Shown here: one piece after another, positions 22,139 to 34,540 of the stretch
Position numbering within the stretch: position 1 is the first letter of the stretch
Layout: each line of letters opens with the position of its first letter
NCBI GenBank assembly: GCA_033675265.1
Contig: JAUJYZ010000036.1
Coordinates: 1 to 64,000 of the forward strand
Direction: 5' to 3'
DNA length: 64,000 nt
From: Actinostola sp. cb2023
Taxonomy: Eukaryota; Cnidaria; Anthozoa; Actiniaria; Actinostolidae
Position numbers and translations under genes: made by a program
The notes under the pieces: generated by a model
Seen by the model: the letters and a program-made list of their open reading frames with translations, nothing else
Databases searched by the model: none
Told to the model about the DNA's origin: nothing

Positions 22139-25100
22139 GTGCCATTTTAAAATGGAAAATGCCATTTTAAAATGGAAAATTCAAAGAGATTGATCTTCTT
22201 ACAGGATTGTCCACTCGCTAGACCAATGAGAATACGTTTAACCTACACACTATTTTTCGGCCAGGACAGTCCTCGTTCTTATCCAATCACAAGTTTAAAC
22301 TTGGAGGACTATCCTCAGCCTCGACCAATGAGCGTCATTGATCACCAGTGCGTGAAATTACACTCGAATGATCTGTGGACAGTGTTGGGTTTTAGCCAAT
22401 AGCATGTCGTGCATCTGCTTAGTGTTTGTCAATTGAAGAGCTGTTGTTGACAGACAATGTCATTTCAGTCTCGATCAATCTGTAGAAAACACCGAATAGC
22501 CGGAACGACCCAAATTTCGTCTACATCTATGTTATGCCTATTTAATTCAGAACTGATTCCCAATTCTATGTTACTTTGAAAAAAAGCAAACAGAAGCTGT
22601 TTATATACTGAAGTGTTCTCACTCAAAAGATAAATGCATTTCAATGGAATCTAACCCTTGTACTGACCAATGTGTCAAATAGTTATTTAGAGCTACTTTG
22701 AATTTTCTGGATTACATACGAAAATTTACACGTTCAAGGTTTCACGGCCAGCACAGTCCTCGTTCTTATCCAATCACAAGTATATACTTGGTGGACTATC
22801 CTCAGCCTCGACCAATGAGCGTCATTGATCACCAGTGCGTGAAATTGCACTCAAATGTCTGCAGTGGACAATCTGCTTTGCTGTTGTTGACAGACAATAT
22901 CATTTCAGTCTCATGTAGAACAACCCAAATTTCGTCTACATCTATTTTATGATTCCCAATTCTATGTTAGAAACAGAAGCTGTTTATATACTGAAGTGTT
23001 CTCACTCAAAAGATAAATGCATTTCAATGGAATCTAAAACTTGTACCGACCAATGCGTCAAAAATTATTTAGAGCTACTTCAGTTGAATTTTCTGGATTA
23101 CATACGAAAATTTACACGTTCAACGTTTTCACATGACGGCCAGGACAGTCCTCGTTCTTATTCAATCACAAGTTTATACTTGGTGGACTATCCTCAGTCT
23201 CGACCAATGAGCGTCATTGATCACCAGTGCATGAAATTACACTCAAATGTCTGCAGTGGACAATCTGCTTTGCTGTTGTTGACAGACAATATCATTTCAG
23301 TCTCATGTAGAACAACCCAAATTTCGTCTACATCTATTTTATGATTCCCAATTCTATGTTAGAAACAGAAGCTGTTTATATACTGAAGTGTTCTCACTCA
23401 AAAGATAAATGCATTTCAATGGAATCTAAAACTTGTACTGACCAATGTGTCAAATAGTTATTTAGAGCTACTTTGAATTTTCTGGATTACATACGAAAAA
23501 TTTACACGTTCAAGGTTTCACGGCCAGCACAGTCCTCGTTCTTATCCAATCACAAGTATATACTTGGTGGACTATCCTCAGCCTCGACCAATGAGCGTCA
23601 TTGATCACCAGTGCGTGAAATTGCACTCAAATGTCTGCAGTGGACAATCTGCTTTGCTGTTGTTGACAGACAATATCATTTCAGTCTCATGTAGAACAAC
23701 CCAAATTTCGTCTACATCTATTTTATGATTCCCAATTCTATGTTAGTTAAAACAGAAGCTGTTTATATACTGAAGTGTTCTCACTCAAAGATAAATGCAT
23801 TTCAATGGAATCTAAAACTTGTACCGACCAATGCGTCAAAAATTAGTTTTAGAGCTACTTCAGTTGAATTTTCTGGATTACATACGAAAATTTACACGTT
23901 CAACGTTTTCACATGACGGCCAGGACAGTCCTCGTTCTTATTCAATCACAAGTTTATACTTGGTGGACTATCCTCAGTCTCGACCAATGAGCGTCATTGA
24001 TCACCATCACCAAGTGCATGAAATTACACTCAAATGTCTGCAGTGGACAATCTGCTTTGCTGTTGTTGACAGACAATATCATTTCAGTCTCATGTAGAAA
24101 ACACCGAAACGACCGGAATGACCCAAATTTCGTCTACATCTATTTTATGCCTATTTAATTCTGATCAGAACTGATTCCCAATTCTATGTTACTTTGAAAA
24201 AAAAGAAAACAGAAGCTGTTTATATACTGAAGTGTTCTCACTCAAAAGATAAATGCATTTCAATGGAATCTAAGACTTGTACCGACCAATGCGTCAAACA
24301 TTATTTAGAGCTACGACTGCAGAGCGCCTCAGCACGCTAGATTGATATTAAATATGCTGTCTTATGATCTGTATTCATTGTTACGTTTTCATCGGCAACG
24401 CAATCTATCAAATATTAGCAAAACTATACGAAAAATAAATTCAACTAAGTACTATGAATTTCGCCAGCTCTGAGAAGATTGCGTACGTCTGACAATTTAC
24501 ACGTTCAACGTTTTCACATGACGGCCAGGACAGTCCTCGTTCTTATCCAATCACAAGTTTATACTTGGGACTATCCTCAGCCTCGACCAATGAGCGTCAT
24601 TGATCACCAGTGCGTGAATTTACACTCGAATATTTGTGGACAGTGTTCATCTTCGAAAATTGACATCGATAATGTCGATCGCTGGAACAGAAGTCTAAAT
24701 CATTGCATACAGATTCAACTTCAAAGTGAACGATTTGGGCTAAAGGTTGTTTGAAAAAAGAAACAAAATCGGGTTGTTTAAACAGCACACGTTAGCGACT
24801 AGCTAGCCTGCTGCTAGCCTGATTTTCAGACGGCTCATGAAAATCAGGCTAGCCTGCTGCGAATACAGCCTGCTTTTTGGCGGTCACGCCACAGGGTTGC
24901 GAAGGGGGTGGGTAAGACGTTGGATAACACATTGAAAATTTACATGAGAACTTATCCAAATAAACCAGTTTACGCCGTTTTTATTGAACTTCGTTATCAT
25001 GTTTATATGAAACGTAGCTCAAAGGAATCACGATTTATAAATGTGCCAGCCACTATTAGACTTCCAGTTTTGTTCAAGGACACAAACCGGCTTTGAATTT

Positions 25101-28100
25101 GCCGGCCATCAGTAATTCGATCACACATCTTATCTAAGACCCGTTGAGTGTCACATCTTTTAGAACGTCTAGTTCGTGGTCAAAAGATAACCAAGGAGAG
25201 AACATATTCCTTTGTAAGAGAAATAGAACAATTATGAATAGTGACTAAATCATAACTAAATATCGAAGTCTGTTATGATTAGTGTGGTTTTAAATGTTAG
25301 CTTGTAAATGAGAGTAGTGAGAGTGATTTTACTATTACACTCTGTAAAACCAGTAAAATACTGTAGAGATCTGTATAAGGCAAACATGCATTAGTAGACC
25401 TTTTGCCCTTGTTTTCTTTTGAAGTGTTTTGTATTAGCTATTTGGATTCATGAGTGGCAGCCGCAGATTATATAATGAAACTGTTCTATAAATACGGATG
25501 TTACATTCACAAGGAAACGGTACCATACTTTGCAGACTGTTAGTGCGTTCAGACTACAGCGAAAGTTAGCTAGCTAAGCTCATATACGTGTTTGTTCATC
25601 TATCATCGTGTTTGAAGAATTAGCTAGTTAACCTTTTATGCATGTTCACATTGTTAATATTCAAGCTTATTACTACTGAACAATAGTAATCCAATATCTG
25701 TTATTTGAAATTTTGGCGGTTATAAACAACTAACTTTTCTGATTTCTTGATTGATCCAAGTAAACGAGGAGTGAATAATAGATATAAGTAACGAATCTAA
25801 AACAATAAAGAGAGAAGAAACAAAGTTTGGGCTGTCTTCAAACACAAATAAAACCCAACCGTGAAATGTGACCCTGCGGCTAAGGACGCGCGATTGACAT
25901 TTAGGAAAAATAAATCTGTCAAAACCAACACCATTAGCAAGTTTCCAGAGTTTAAACCATGTCCCGACATGGTGAAATTTGCCTGTTTCCGGTCAATATT
26001 ACCAATGTGAACGGAGATAATGAGCTATGTTTTAGCTAGCTAGAAAAACGCGTTCACACTGGGGTTATCGACTTAGCTAGCTAAACCGGCCTTTAGCTAG
26101 CTAGAAAGTCCTAATGTGAACGCGCTCACATATTCTTTATAGCTCGTATAAAAATACAGCCTGCGCTGACCCGAGCCGCTTCCAAAATGCAACCTATAAA
26201 ACTACTATAAAACAAAGTACAGTGCGTTTAGTCTCGTCACGCAACGCTTCCCCTCACCACTAAGGGTCAGTGGAATAAACCATGTTTTTTTTAAATCGCT
26301 AATTCAAATATATTGTTTATGCAAGAGATCTAGAGAGAAACAAAGATTTCTTGATTTCCGTTAGGTCCGGTTTACACTATGAACATTTATTTGATCAAGT
26401 ATGTTATCTGTCTTTGCTCAAACTCCTTGACGTGTAGAACTGAACAGACGTTCCAAGTAATCCAAGATCGAGTTCTATTCTCGTCAAAGAATTTGATCAA
26501 ACGTTTGAAGTATTGCGTTTACATCTGTGATAGTGTAAAACGGCCCTTAGGCTCTTTAAAAGACTTTATAAAATATTGTGTTTTAAAAAGCAAATTGATG
26601 AACTTGGTCCTCAGAGTCTGAAGTGAGAGAGTGACATTTTTAATGCCAGGCCATACCGTGTCCTATAATATCGTGTTACGCCGGAAATGTCGTAGTAGTA
26701 CTCTGCTATTGTATACTAGCCTAAAAGTGGCGGGAAATCCTAGTAAGGCGGGAAAATAATTGAATCGGCGATTGCCTACTGATGTTCAGCATGGAACAAC
26801 AAGAGAAGACATTGGTGACCAATCGAACTTCAAACCCGCTACGCAGGCTACGATGATGGTAAGTATAATTATGTCCCCTGTCTGTTTCAAACCTTGTCTT
26901 GTCGCAATTTTAAAAGGTCATCGAAACCAAAAAAAACGCTGTTCCAATTTCATGACAGCAGGCTTGTCGTTCGTCATCATTTCGTTAGCTTCGTGTCGCT
27001 GTTTCAGAGCCCTGTCGCTTTGTCGGAATTTACCCTAACAGGCCTCACAAAATTGTGCGATTATACTATGAACATTTATTAGTTTGCGTCGTTGCATTGA
27101 ATACTACTTCTCTCAAAGTGTGCTTCATTTGTGGGTTGATAACAGTCTTGGTTAAGCTAATGCGCCTCTGATCGAAGACTCTGTTCACAGGGTTGATCAT
27201 GAGGTGCTTATTAGCAGACTGTGCGAGTGTTCTCCGCTTGCTGACAGTCGGCCAGACTAAACGCAATCTCTCAAAGACGAAGTTCAATAAAAACGGCGTA
27301 AACTGGTTTCTTTGGATAAGTTTTCATGTAAATTTTCATGTAATATCCAACGTCTTATCCACTGGGTCGATTTCAGGGAACAAGGAGCAAGTGTGGCCGA
27401 ATAACTATTTATACTGGTCGCTATAATTATAAACATGTGCTGTTTATAAACAACCCAATTTTTTTTTTCTTTTTTCAAACAACCTTTAGCCCAAATCCTT
27501 CACTTTGAAGCTGAATCTGCATACAATGATTTAGACTTCTGTTCCAGCGATCGACATTATCGATGTCAATTTTCGAGCCTGACCAAGATGAACACTGTCC
27601 ACAAATATTCGAGTGTAATTTCACGCACTGGTGATCAATGACGCTCATTGGTCGAGGCTGAGGATAGTCCTCCAAGTATAAACTTGTGATTGAATAAGAA
27701 CGAGGACTGTCCTGGCCGTCATGTGAAAACGTTGAACGTGTAAATTTTCGTATGTAATCCAGAAAATTCAACTGAAGTAGCTCTAAATAATTTTTGACGC
27801 ATTGGTCGGTACAAGTTTTAGATTCCATTGAAATGCATTTATCTTTTGAGTGAGAACACTTCAGTATATAAACAGCTTCTGTTTCTAACATAGAATTGGG
27901 AATCATAAAATAGATGTAGACGAAATTTGGGTTGTTCCGGCTATTCGGTGTTTTCTGCAGACTGATCGAGACTGAAATGACATTGTCTGTCAACAACAGC
28001 TCTTCAATTGACAAACACTAAGCAGATGCACGACATGCTATTGGCTAAAACCCAACACTGTCCACAGGTCATTCGAGTGTAATTTCACGCACTGGTGATC

Positions 28101-29938
28101 AATGACGCTCATTGGTCGAGACTGAGGATATTCCTCCAAGTATAAAGGAGGACTGTCCTGGCCGTCATGTGCAAACGTTGAACATGTAAATTTTCGTATG
28201 TAATCCAGAAAATTCAACTGAAGTAGCTCTAAATAATTTTTGACGCATTGGTCGGTACAAGTTTTAGATTCCATTGAAATGCATTTATCTTTTGAGTGAG
28301 AACACTTCAGTATATAAACAGCTTCTGTTTCTAACATAGAATTGGGAATCATAAAATAGATGTAGACGAAATTTGGGTTGTTCTACATGAGACTGAAATG
28401 ATATTGTCTGTCAACAACAGCAAAGCAGATTGTCCACTGCAGACATTTGAGTGCAATTTCACGCACTGGTGATCAATGACGCTCATTGGTCGAGGCTGAG
28501 GATAGTCCACCAAGTATATACTTGTGATTGGATAAGAACGAGGACTGTGCTGGCCGTGAAACCTTGAACGTGTAAATTTTCGTATGTAATCCAGAAAATT
28601 CAAAGTAGCTCTAAATAACTATTTGACACATTGGTCAGTACAAGTTTTAGATTCCATTGAAATGCATTTATCTTTTGAGTGAGAACACTTCAGTATATAA
28701 ACAGCTTCTGTTTCTAACATAGAATTGGGAATCATAAAATAGATGTAGACGAAATTTGGGTTGTTCTACATGAGACTGAAATGATATTGTCTGTCAACAA
28801 CAGCAAAGCAGATTGTCCACTGCAGACATTTGAGTGTAATTTCATGCACTGGTGATCAATGACGCTCATTGGTCGAGACTGAGGATAGTCCACCAAGTAT
28901 AAACTTGTGATTGAATAAGAACGAGGACTGTCCTGGCCGTCATGTGAAAACGTTGAACGTGTAAATTTTCGTATGTAATCCAGAAAATTCAACTGAAGTA
29001 GCTCTAAATAATTTTTGACGCATTGGTCGGTACAAGTTTTAGATTCCATTGAAATGCATTTATCTTTTGAGTGAGAACACTTCAGTATATAAACAGCTTC
29101 TGTTTCTAACATAGAATTGGGAATCATAAAATAGATGTAGACGAAATTTGGGTTGTTCTACATGAGACTGAAATGATATTGTCTGTCAACAACAGCAAAG
29201 CAGATTGTCCACTGCAGACATTTGAGTGCAATTTCACGCACTGGTGATCAATGACGCTCATTGGTCGAGGCTGAGGATAGTCCACCAAGTATATACTTGT
29301 GATTGGATAAGAACGAGGACTGTGCTGGCCGTGAAACCTTGAACGTGTAAATTTTCGTATGTAATCCAGAAAATTCAAAGTAGCTCTAAATAACTATTTG
29401 ACACATTGGTCAGTACAAGGGTTAGATTCCATTGAAATGCATTTATCTTTTGAGTGAGAACACTTCAGTATATAAACAGCTTCTGTTTGCTTTTTTTCAA
29501 AGTAACATAGAATTGGGAATCAGTTCTGAATTAAATAGGCATAACATAGATGTAGACGAAATTTGGGTCGTTCCGGCTATTCGGTGTTTTCTACAGATTG
29601 ATCGAGACTGAAATGACATTGTCTGTCAACAACAGCTCTTCAATTGACAAACACTAAGCAGATGCACGACATGCTATTGGCTAAAACCCAACACTGTCCA
29701 CAGATCATTCGAGTGTAATTTCACGCACTGGTGATCAATGACGCTCATTGGTCGAGGCTGAGGATAGTCCTCCAAGTTTAAACTTGTGATTGGATAAGAA
29801 CGAGGACTGTCCTGGCCGAAAAATAGTGTGTAGGTTAAACGTATTCTCATTGGTCTAGCGAGTGGACAATCCTGTAAGAAGATCAATCTCTTTGAATTTT
29901 CCATTTTAAAATGGCATTTTCCATTTTAAAATGGCACA
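22139..29938. mobile_element. Foldback-like element, right-arm copy (both ends present)
   Basis: 7.8-kb unit bounded by doubled CCATTTTAAAATGG motifs at both ends (22,139-22,178 and 29,899-29,938). Inverted ends are tandem arrays of the ~390-bp unit at about 22,260-24,771 and 27,471-29,825. The core (24,772-27,470) mirrors 3,396-6,084 and carries copies of the MITEs, coding remnants and E2F-like pair described there. Because the whole element is itself an inverted repeat inside one arm of a larger inverted repeat, four near-identical array copies exist in the window. No transposase was recognised, so it is presumably non-autonomous. Confidence 0.7.
24908..25096 (+). pseudogene. Possible coding remnant, unidentified (right arm)
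   Basis: Identical translation to the minus-strand 62-codon frame at 5,766-5,954. See that entry for what is visible. Confidence 0.3.
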
Positions 29939-29962
29939 TCGTCTGTACTCTTATAGATACAC

Positions 29963-30051
29963 AGATGATGTCAAAATGTGGTGAGAACAACATGACACTT
30001 GACTTCGTATCATGGCATACTTTTTTGTTCTCACCACATTTTGACATCATC
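29963..30051. mobile_element. ~90-bp hairpin MITE (right-arm copy)
   Basis: GATGATGTCAAAATGTGGTG and its inverse form near-perfect ends. The left-arm copy (955-1,042) has the same ends but a rearranged outer flank. Confidence 0.65.
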
Positions 30052-30474
30052 CGTACACATGTGAAAATTACATGGAATCCAATTTTAAGTGCTTCCTTCT
30101 ATTCTTCTCTCATTAAAATCTATTATGACATATCTACTCAGGAGAAGCTTCATTATGTACTGTACCTTGTCATCTTGTTCAACGCTTTCAAACAAAAATG
30201 GTGACAATAGATAGATCTTCATAACACGTGTGTGTCTCTCCCTGGTAGCCTTGCTTAAATCAAGCCAAATCTCCACACTCTCAGCTGAAGTGAAAACAAA
30301 GATAGCAATCAACCAAACTAGCAGACATCTACAATCATTTGCAATATATGATCAGACATTCTCCTATACTTTTAAGATTCTAGCTGAGGCAGTCCTTGAG
30401 AATTCTCCCCACACCCCACCACCCCCAACCTTTAATGTGGGGGAGAGGGGGCGTGGCTGAAAAGGCTACAACTT

Positions 30475-30600
30475 TGAGTTCTGTATTTTATATTTTCTTT
30501 TTATGGCATAGTCTTGTAAAGTGCTTTAGAATATTTATAATTTTAGCGCCATATAAATGTCATTATTATTATTGTTATTATTATCAGAAACTATTGAAAT
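30475..30600 (+). mobile_element. L2-type LINE/SINE 3-prime tail (right arm)
   Basis: AAGTGCTTTAG, GCGCCATATAAATG, then a (TTA)n-like tail ending near 30,585. Mirror of 418-540. Confidence 0.55.
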
Positions 30601-30929
30601 AGGGGGACTAACACTTAAAATTTGTCCATATTTTAAATCCCCTCAAACATTGCCATTATTAATAACTTTTTGTTCCAAATAATTTTACAAACTGTGAAAT
30701 ATTTACCTAATATTCCTTGATGAGAAGTTCTATAAAATTTATGATTAACTTCACATCCAAACAGTTGTCGCCGGGTAGTGACGTCACTTACCCAACCCAA
30801 CCAAACTTTTTATGGCATATACTATGCGAATGTGAAGTCAGTGTGCAGGAACATCTGAAGAATCTGAAGAACTCGACGAAATGCTTTGCAAATCTTCCAC
30901 TAAGACTACATTTGAGCCCTTGGTGTTTT

Positions 30930-31050
30930 AGAATGTTCAAGATTTCCATGGAAACCCCTTATATGGCATCCAAATTTCCCATGGCATGGTTACCGTAGGT
31001 CCAGAAAATCGCTAAAAACCTCAAAAATATCTGGGTGTCAAAGGGTTAAG
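30930..31050 (+). repeat. Dispersed repeat at outer edge of palindrome
   Basis: GATTTCCATGGAAACCCCTT, GGTCCAGAAAATCGCTAAAA and GGGTTAA in order. The first half pairs with bases 1-60; the second half would pair with sequence before the window. Confidence 0.7.
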
Positions 31051-31256
31051 GTGATTCCCTTGAAAAAGAAGCAAATCCTAGAATTTTCTATAACTTGGCA
31101 TGGTGATACATTATGGTATGGAGTTTCAAAAAATACAATAAAAAGAGGGGGTAACCGTGCTCATTTTTGCGCTACACTGCTTTGAAATTATGGTATTTTA
31201 GGTCTTTCAGTCGAGTCTCGCGTGACATCGGGATCGGGTAAATAATTTTCCACAAC
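31051..31256. other. No gene recognised
   Basis: Flank between the dispersed repeat and the TTAA-flanked element; no open frame or inverted ends seen. Confidence 0.4.
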
Positions 31257-31260
31257 TTAA

Positions 31261-33111
31261 GAGTGGATGCCAGTTAGTAAGGATCGAGACTAATTCTTCA
31301 ACTCAAAAAATTCGAATTTAATTTTCTTTCACCATATCATTCCTTTCGATGACCTATTTTAGGGAAAAATACTAAAAAGTTCCAGCAATTTTTATTTTAG
31401 GAGAAATTTCCAGTTTTTAAAAACCCGTCTGTCGACCGAAAATTTTCGGCTAAATAATAAGCCAAATTTGAACAGTCGGTGTGTGTTCGCCTCTAGCTCT
31501 ACAACAATGACATTCAGTACACTGAATAAACGTTTCATGGTCTTTTCTACTGCATAATTTATTTTTCTGTAACTTCTGTAGTTGTTTTTCAAATTTGGTT
31601 TTAAAAAGGTATACTGAGCGCCATGAACGGAACGTTGAAATATAGGCAATGTTTGAGGTACGAAAAAGGAATCTGGTACATCAATTTTTGAAGAAAACGC
31701 CATGTCCCAGGAAAGCTTCACGTTTGCTCTTTCAGTTTAGAAAGTTTCCAGCTTGGGAATTCAATGTAGCATTTTTGAGAAATAAAACTATTAGGCTTGG
31801 GACTGCCAAAATTAGCATAATTTTCGTCCTGTGGCGGACATTTTTGTCATCCAAGCACAAAACCTAACGCCAAAACACGGCTATCTTGCATTTTTAGTTG
31901 ATTGCTGCTGATGGAAAACAATGTTCGAGTCAATAGGAATGATTTTCAACAATGTTTGTGTTTCGAGAGTCGTAAATAACTCTCGCAAAAGTTAAAATTA
32001 GCATAGATGGTCGATCAGATTACAGCAAAATACGAATTTTGTTTAAACAACGTTTATACGAAATTCCACCCATTCAAGCAAGTATGAATTCTGTTTAGTA
32101 TTATATTTTATGATTAAAACTATTATTTCATGCCGCAAAAATTTTATTCGAAGGGCAGTAGCGTGACTTGCAGCAGCTACATTGCGTTACATAATTGGCT
32201 TGTCAACAAAGTGGAGCATCGTGTCAAAATATCCGAACTCTTCATGATAAAGCGCCAGTTTGAACTAGAAATCAGTGCAATTGTTTGTAAATCTTATTTG
32301 GAGCAAACTCTAAGCATTTTAGAGTGAAGAACCACAATTTTCGGAAACGGTGTTTATATTTGATCAATGAATATGCTAATTGTCACTATTTTAGGAGCTT
32401 ATGTGGCTGAAATAGCTCAAATATGGTTGAAAATAACTCTTATTAACTCCAAGATTGTTATCAGTTGGCAGCGATCAACTAAAAGTGCAAGATAGTCGTG
32501 TTTTGGAATTAAGTTTTGTGTTTTAACGACAAAAATGTCCGCCACAGGACGAAAATTATGCTAATTTTGGCAGTCCCAAGCATAATAGTTTTATTTCTCA
32601 AAAATTCTACATTGAATTTCCAAGCTTGAAACGTTCTAAACTGATAGAGCAAACGTGAATCTTTCCTGGAGCATGGGGTTTTGATCAAAAAATTATGTAC
32701 CAGATTCCTTTTTCGTACCTCAAACATTGCCTATATTTCAACATTCCGTTCATGGTGCTCAGTATACCTTTTTAAAACCAAATTTGAAAAATAACTACAG
32801 AAGTTACAGAAAAATAAATTACACAGTAGAAAAGACCAAGAAACGTTTATTAAGTGTACTGAATGTCATTGTTGTAGTTCTAGAGGTGAACACACACCGA
32901 CTGTTCAAAGTTGGCTTATAATTTAGCCAAAAAAATTAAGTAGACAGACGGGTTTTTAAAAACTGGAAATTTCTCCTAAAATAAAAATCGCTGGAACTTT
33001 TTAGTATTTTTCCCTAAAATAGGTCATCGAAAGGAATGATATGGCGAAATAAAATTAAATTCGAATTTTTTGAGTTGAAGAATTAGTCTCGATCCTTACT
33101 GGCATCCACTC
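31261..33111. mobile_element. TTAA-flanked DNA transposon with ~650-bp TIRs
   Basis: Starts GAGTGGATGCCAG and ends CTGGCATCCACTC, with TTAA immediately outside both ends (31,257-31,260; 33,112-33,115). TIRs extend to about 31,911 and from about 32,462, so only ~550 bp are unique. TTAA target duplications occur in piggyBac and Kolobok; the GAG terminus fits Kolobok better than the CCY start of piggyBac. Open frames in the TIRs (31,392-31,721 minus; 32,727-32,921 plus) are mirror images of one another and shifted, and no transposase motif is visible, so it is probably non-autonomous. Confidence 0.75.
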
Positions 33112-33115
33112 TTAA

Positions 33116-33641
33116 AAGACAAACTATTAATAATGAACTAAAGTGTTCGCTATAGCTTTTGTATCTCTAGCCTACCGTCTGATAGTAAGAAAATGCTCGA
33201 ATTTTGAATAGTTGTCGAAAAATAGAAAAAAAAACAGATGTTCGAACTACCGAGAGGGTCTAAAAATCGATACACCGTATGCTTTCATTCAATTTTTTTT
33301 ATGTTTGAAATCCTTTTTTTTTTTAATACTTTGCTATATACGGTACTAAAGAACTATAGTGCGATGAAAGTTATTGAATAAAAGATGGGCTTCAGTTACA
33401 CTTGAAATATTTAACGATTTCCAATGGTCTCCAATATGCGCGAGCTCGCACGAGTTCAGAATCATGCACAGTAGAGCGTGTGCAATGCAAAACAAGGGAA
33501 TTACCTTAAATGAGAAAATTTATAAAAAATGGATAACTTACTTTATATGATTTAATCATTTGAATTGTGTAGCAATGTACATTTATTTGTTCAGGAGTTT
33601 ATATATTTATTATGTTGCATCTCCTAACACAGAGTATGTAT
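33116..33641. other. AT-rich, no gene recognised
   Basis: Contains A and T runs (near 33,225 and 33,300-33,325) and no convincing exon. Confidence 0.4.
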
Positions 33642-33883
33642 CAGGGGCAGATCTAGAGATTTTGAAAAGGGGGGTGCACCACTAAGGGGCCACAAGGCCC
33701 CTTCTTGTAGGGGGTGTGGGGGCAGCTCCCCCAGAAAATTTTGAAATCTAGAAGCTCGAAAATGCAATTTCCATCCATTCTGGGCATCAAATGGTGGGGA
33801 GATGTGGGCGAATATGTATTGGGCCCAACTCAAAAGGGGAGCACCAGCCTCCATGCCCCCCCCCCCCCCTGGATCCGCCCCTG
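33642..33883. mobile_element. ~240-bp MITE with CAGGGGC ends
   Basis: CAGGGGCAGATCTAGAG at the left and CTGGATCCGCCCCTG at the right, with TGTAT on both outer sides as a possible short target duplication. A G-run and a C-run lie inside the two ends. CAG-starting termini suggest a hAT-type origin, but the duplication is too short to be sure. Confidence 0.65.
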
Positions 33884-33908
33884 TGTATCTTCATACTTCT
33901 GTGGGAGG

Positions 33909-34053
33909 TAGAGTGCAATTTAGAAAAGCGTGAAATAGTACTAATTTTAAATAATACTAAATAGTGCTATTTCTATTGTTTTCTATTGTTTCTTTAGTGC
34001 TATTTAGTACTAATTAGTTATTTAGTTTTCAAGCTTTTCTAAATTGCACTCTA
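33909..34053. mobile_element. ~145-bp MITE
   Basis: Near-perfect 21-bp inverted ends: TAGAGTGCAATTTAGAAAAG and CTTTTCTAAATTGCACTCTA. Confidence 0.75.
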
Positions 34054-34330
34054 GCATATTGTAAGATTGTACTAAATTGAAAGTTTCCTGCCGAGCTAAA
34101 TACTGCACAACTGCAGTTTCTGATGGCAGACTTTCAAATAAACTTTCACTTTCAATGAACTATACCCTATAGTTATATAGATATGATAGAGTCTACAAAC
34201 GCACCATTGCTGTAAGCTTTGTGACGACGAGGCCATTCATCTCTTGATTCCTATACAATAAATATACCATACAAATTACAGCACGAAGCAAGTTATGTTC
34301 AACAAACGTCTCTCAAAGTCAAAGTCTCAC

Positions 34331-34540
34331 ATCATCGGAGTCCGAGTGCACCAATGCCGGCATGTTGTTGTAACTCTCGTCTGAGTCGCTGTCATCCACA
34401 TGTTTTGATGCTATCGAAAGAATAAAGACAAAGAAATAATCCTTGGTAAAGTGCCTGTACTATTGTTTTAAGAAAGTGGAAAGTGTGAAGTTACCTTCGC
34501 GTGGTTTTGCTCTGGCTCTCTTCCGTGGCGAGCTCGGCAT
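34331..34540 (-). CDS. Two 5-prime exons of a small nuclear-type acidic protein gene
   Basis: Exon 1, 34,540-34,495, starts ATG and reads MPSSPRKRARAKPRE, a basic stretch resembling a nuclear localisation signal, then a donor GTAACT. Exon 2, 34,410-34,331, follows a TAG acceptor and reads SKHVDDSDSDESYNNMP ... VHSDSDD, very acidic with SDSD motifs resembling casein kinase 2 sites. Phases match (1 nt carried over). After exon 2 there is a GTGAGA donor; if it is not used the frame ends three codons later, giving a 45-residue product. Downstream exons were not found. The gene is divergent from the Ig gene at 35,198. Family not recognised. Confidence 0.5.

Larger units (their letters stand above)
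15637..30977 (-). repeat. Right arm of ~31-kb inverted repeat
   Basis: Reverse complement of the left arm. It retains an outer segment of the foldback-like element (about 29,780-29,940) that the left arm lacks, and it lacks a 129-bp stretch present in the left arm at about 8,706-8,835. Beyond 30,977 the sequence continues into a dispersed repeat whose partner would lie before base 1. Confidence 0.97.

Noticed and set aside
1..30977. Calling the palindrome purely an assembly artefact
   Set aside because: The asymmetric spacer, arm-specific indels and the junction inside a transposon end are compatible with a real event. The artefact explanation (joined haplotypes) remains possible but cannot be decided from the sequence.
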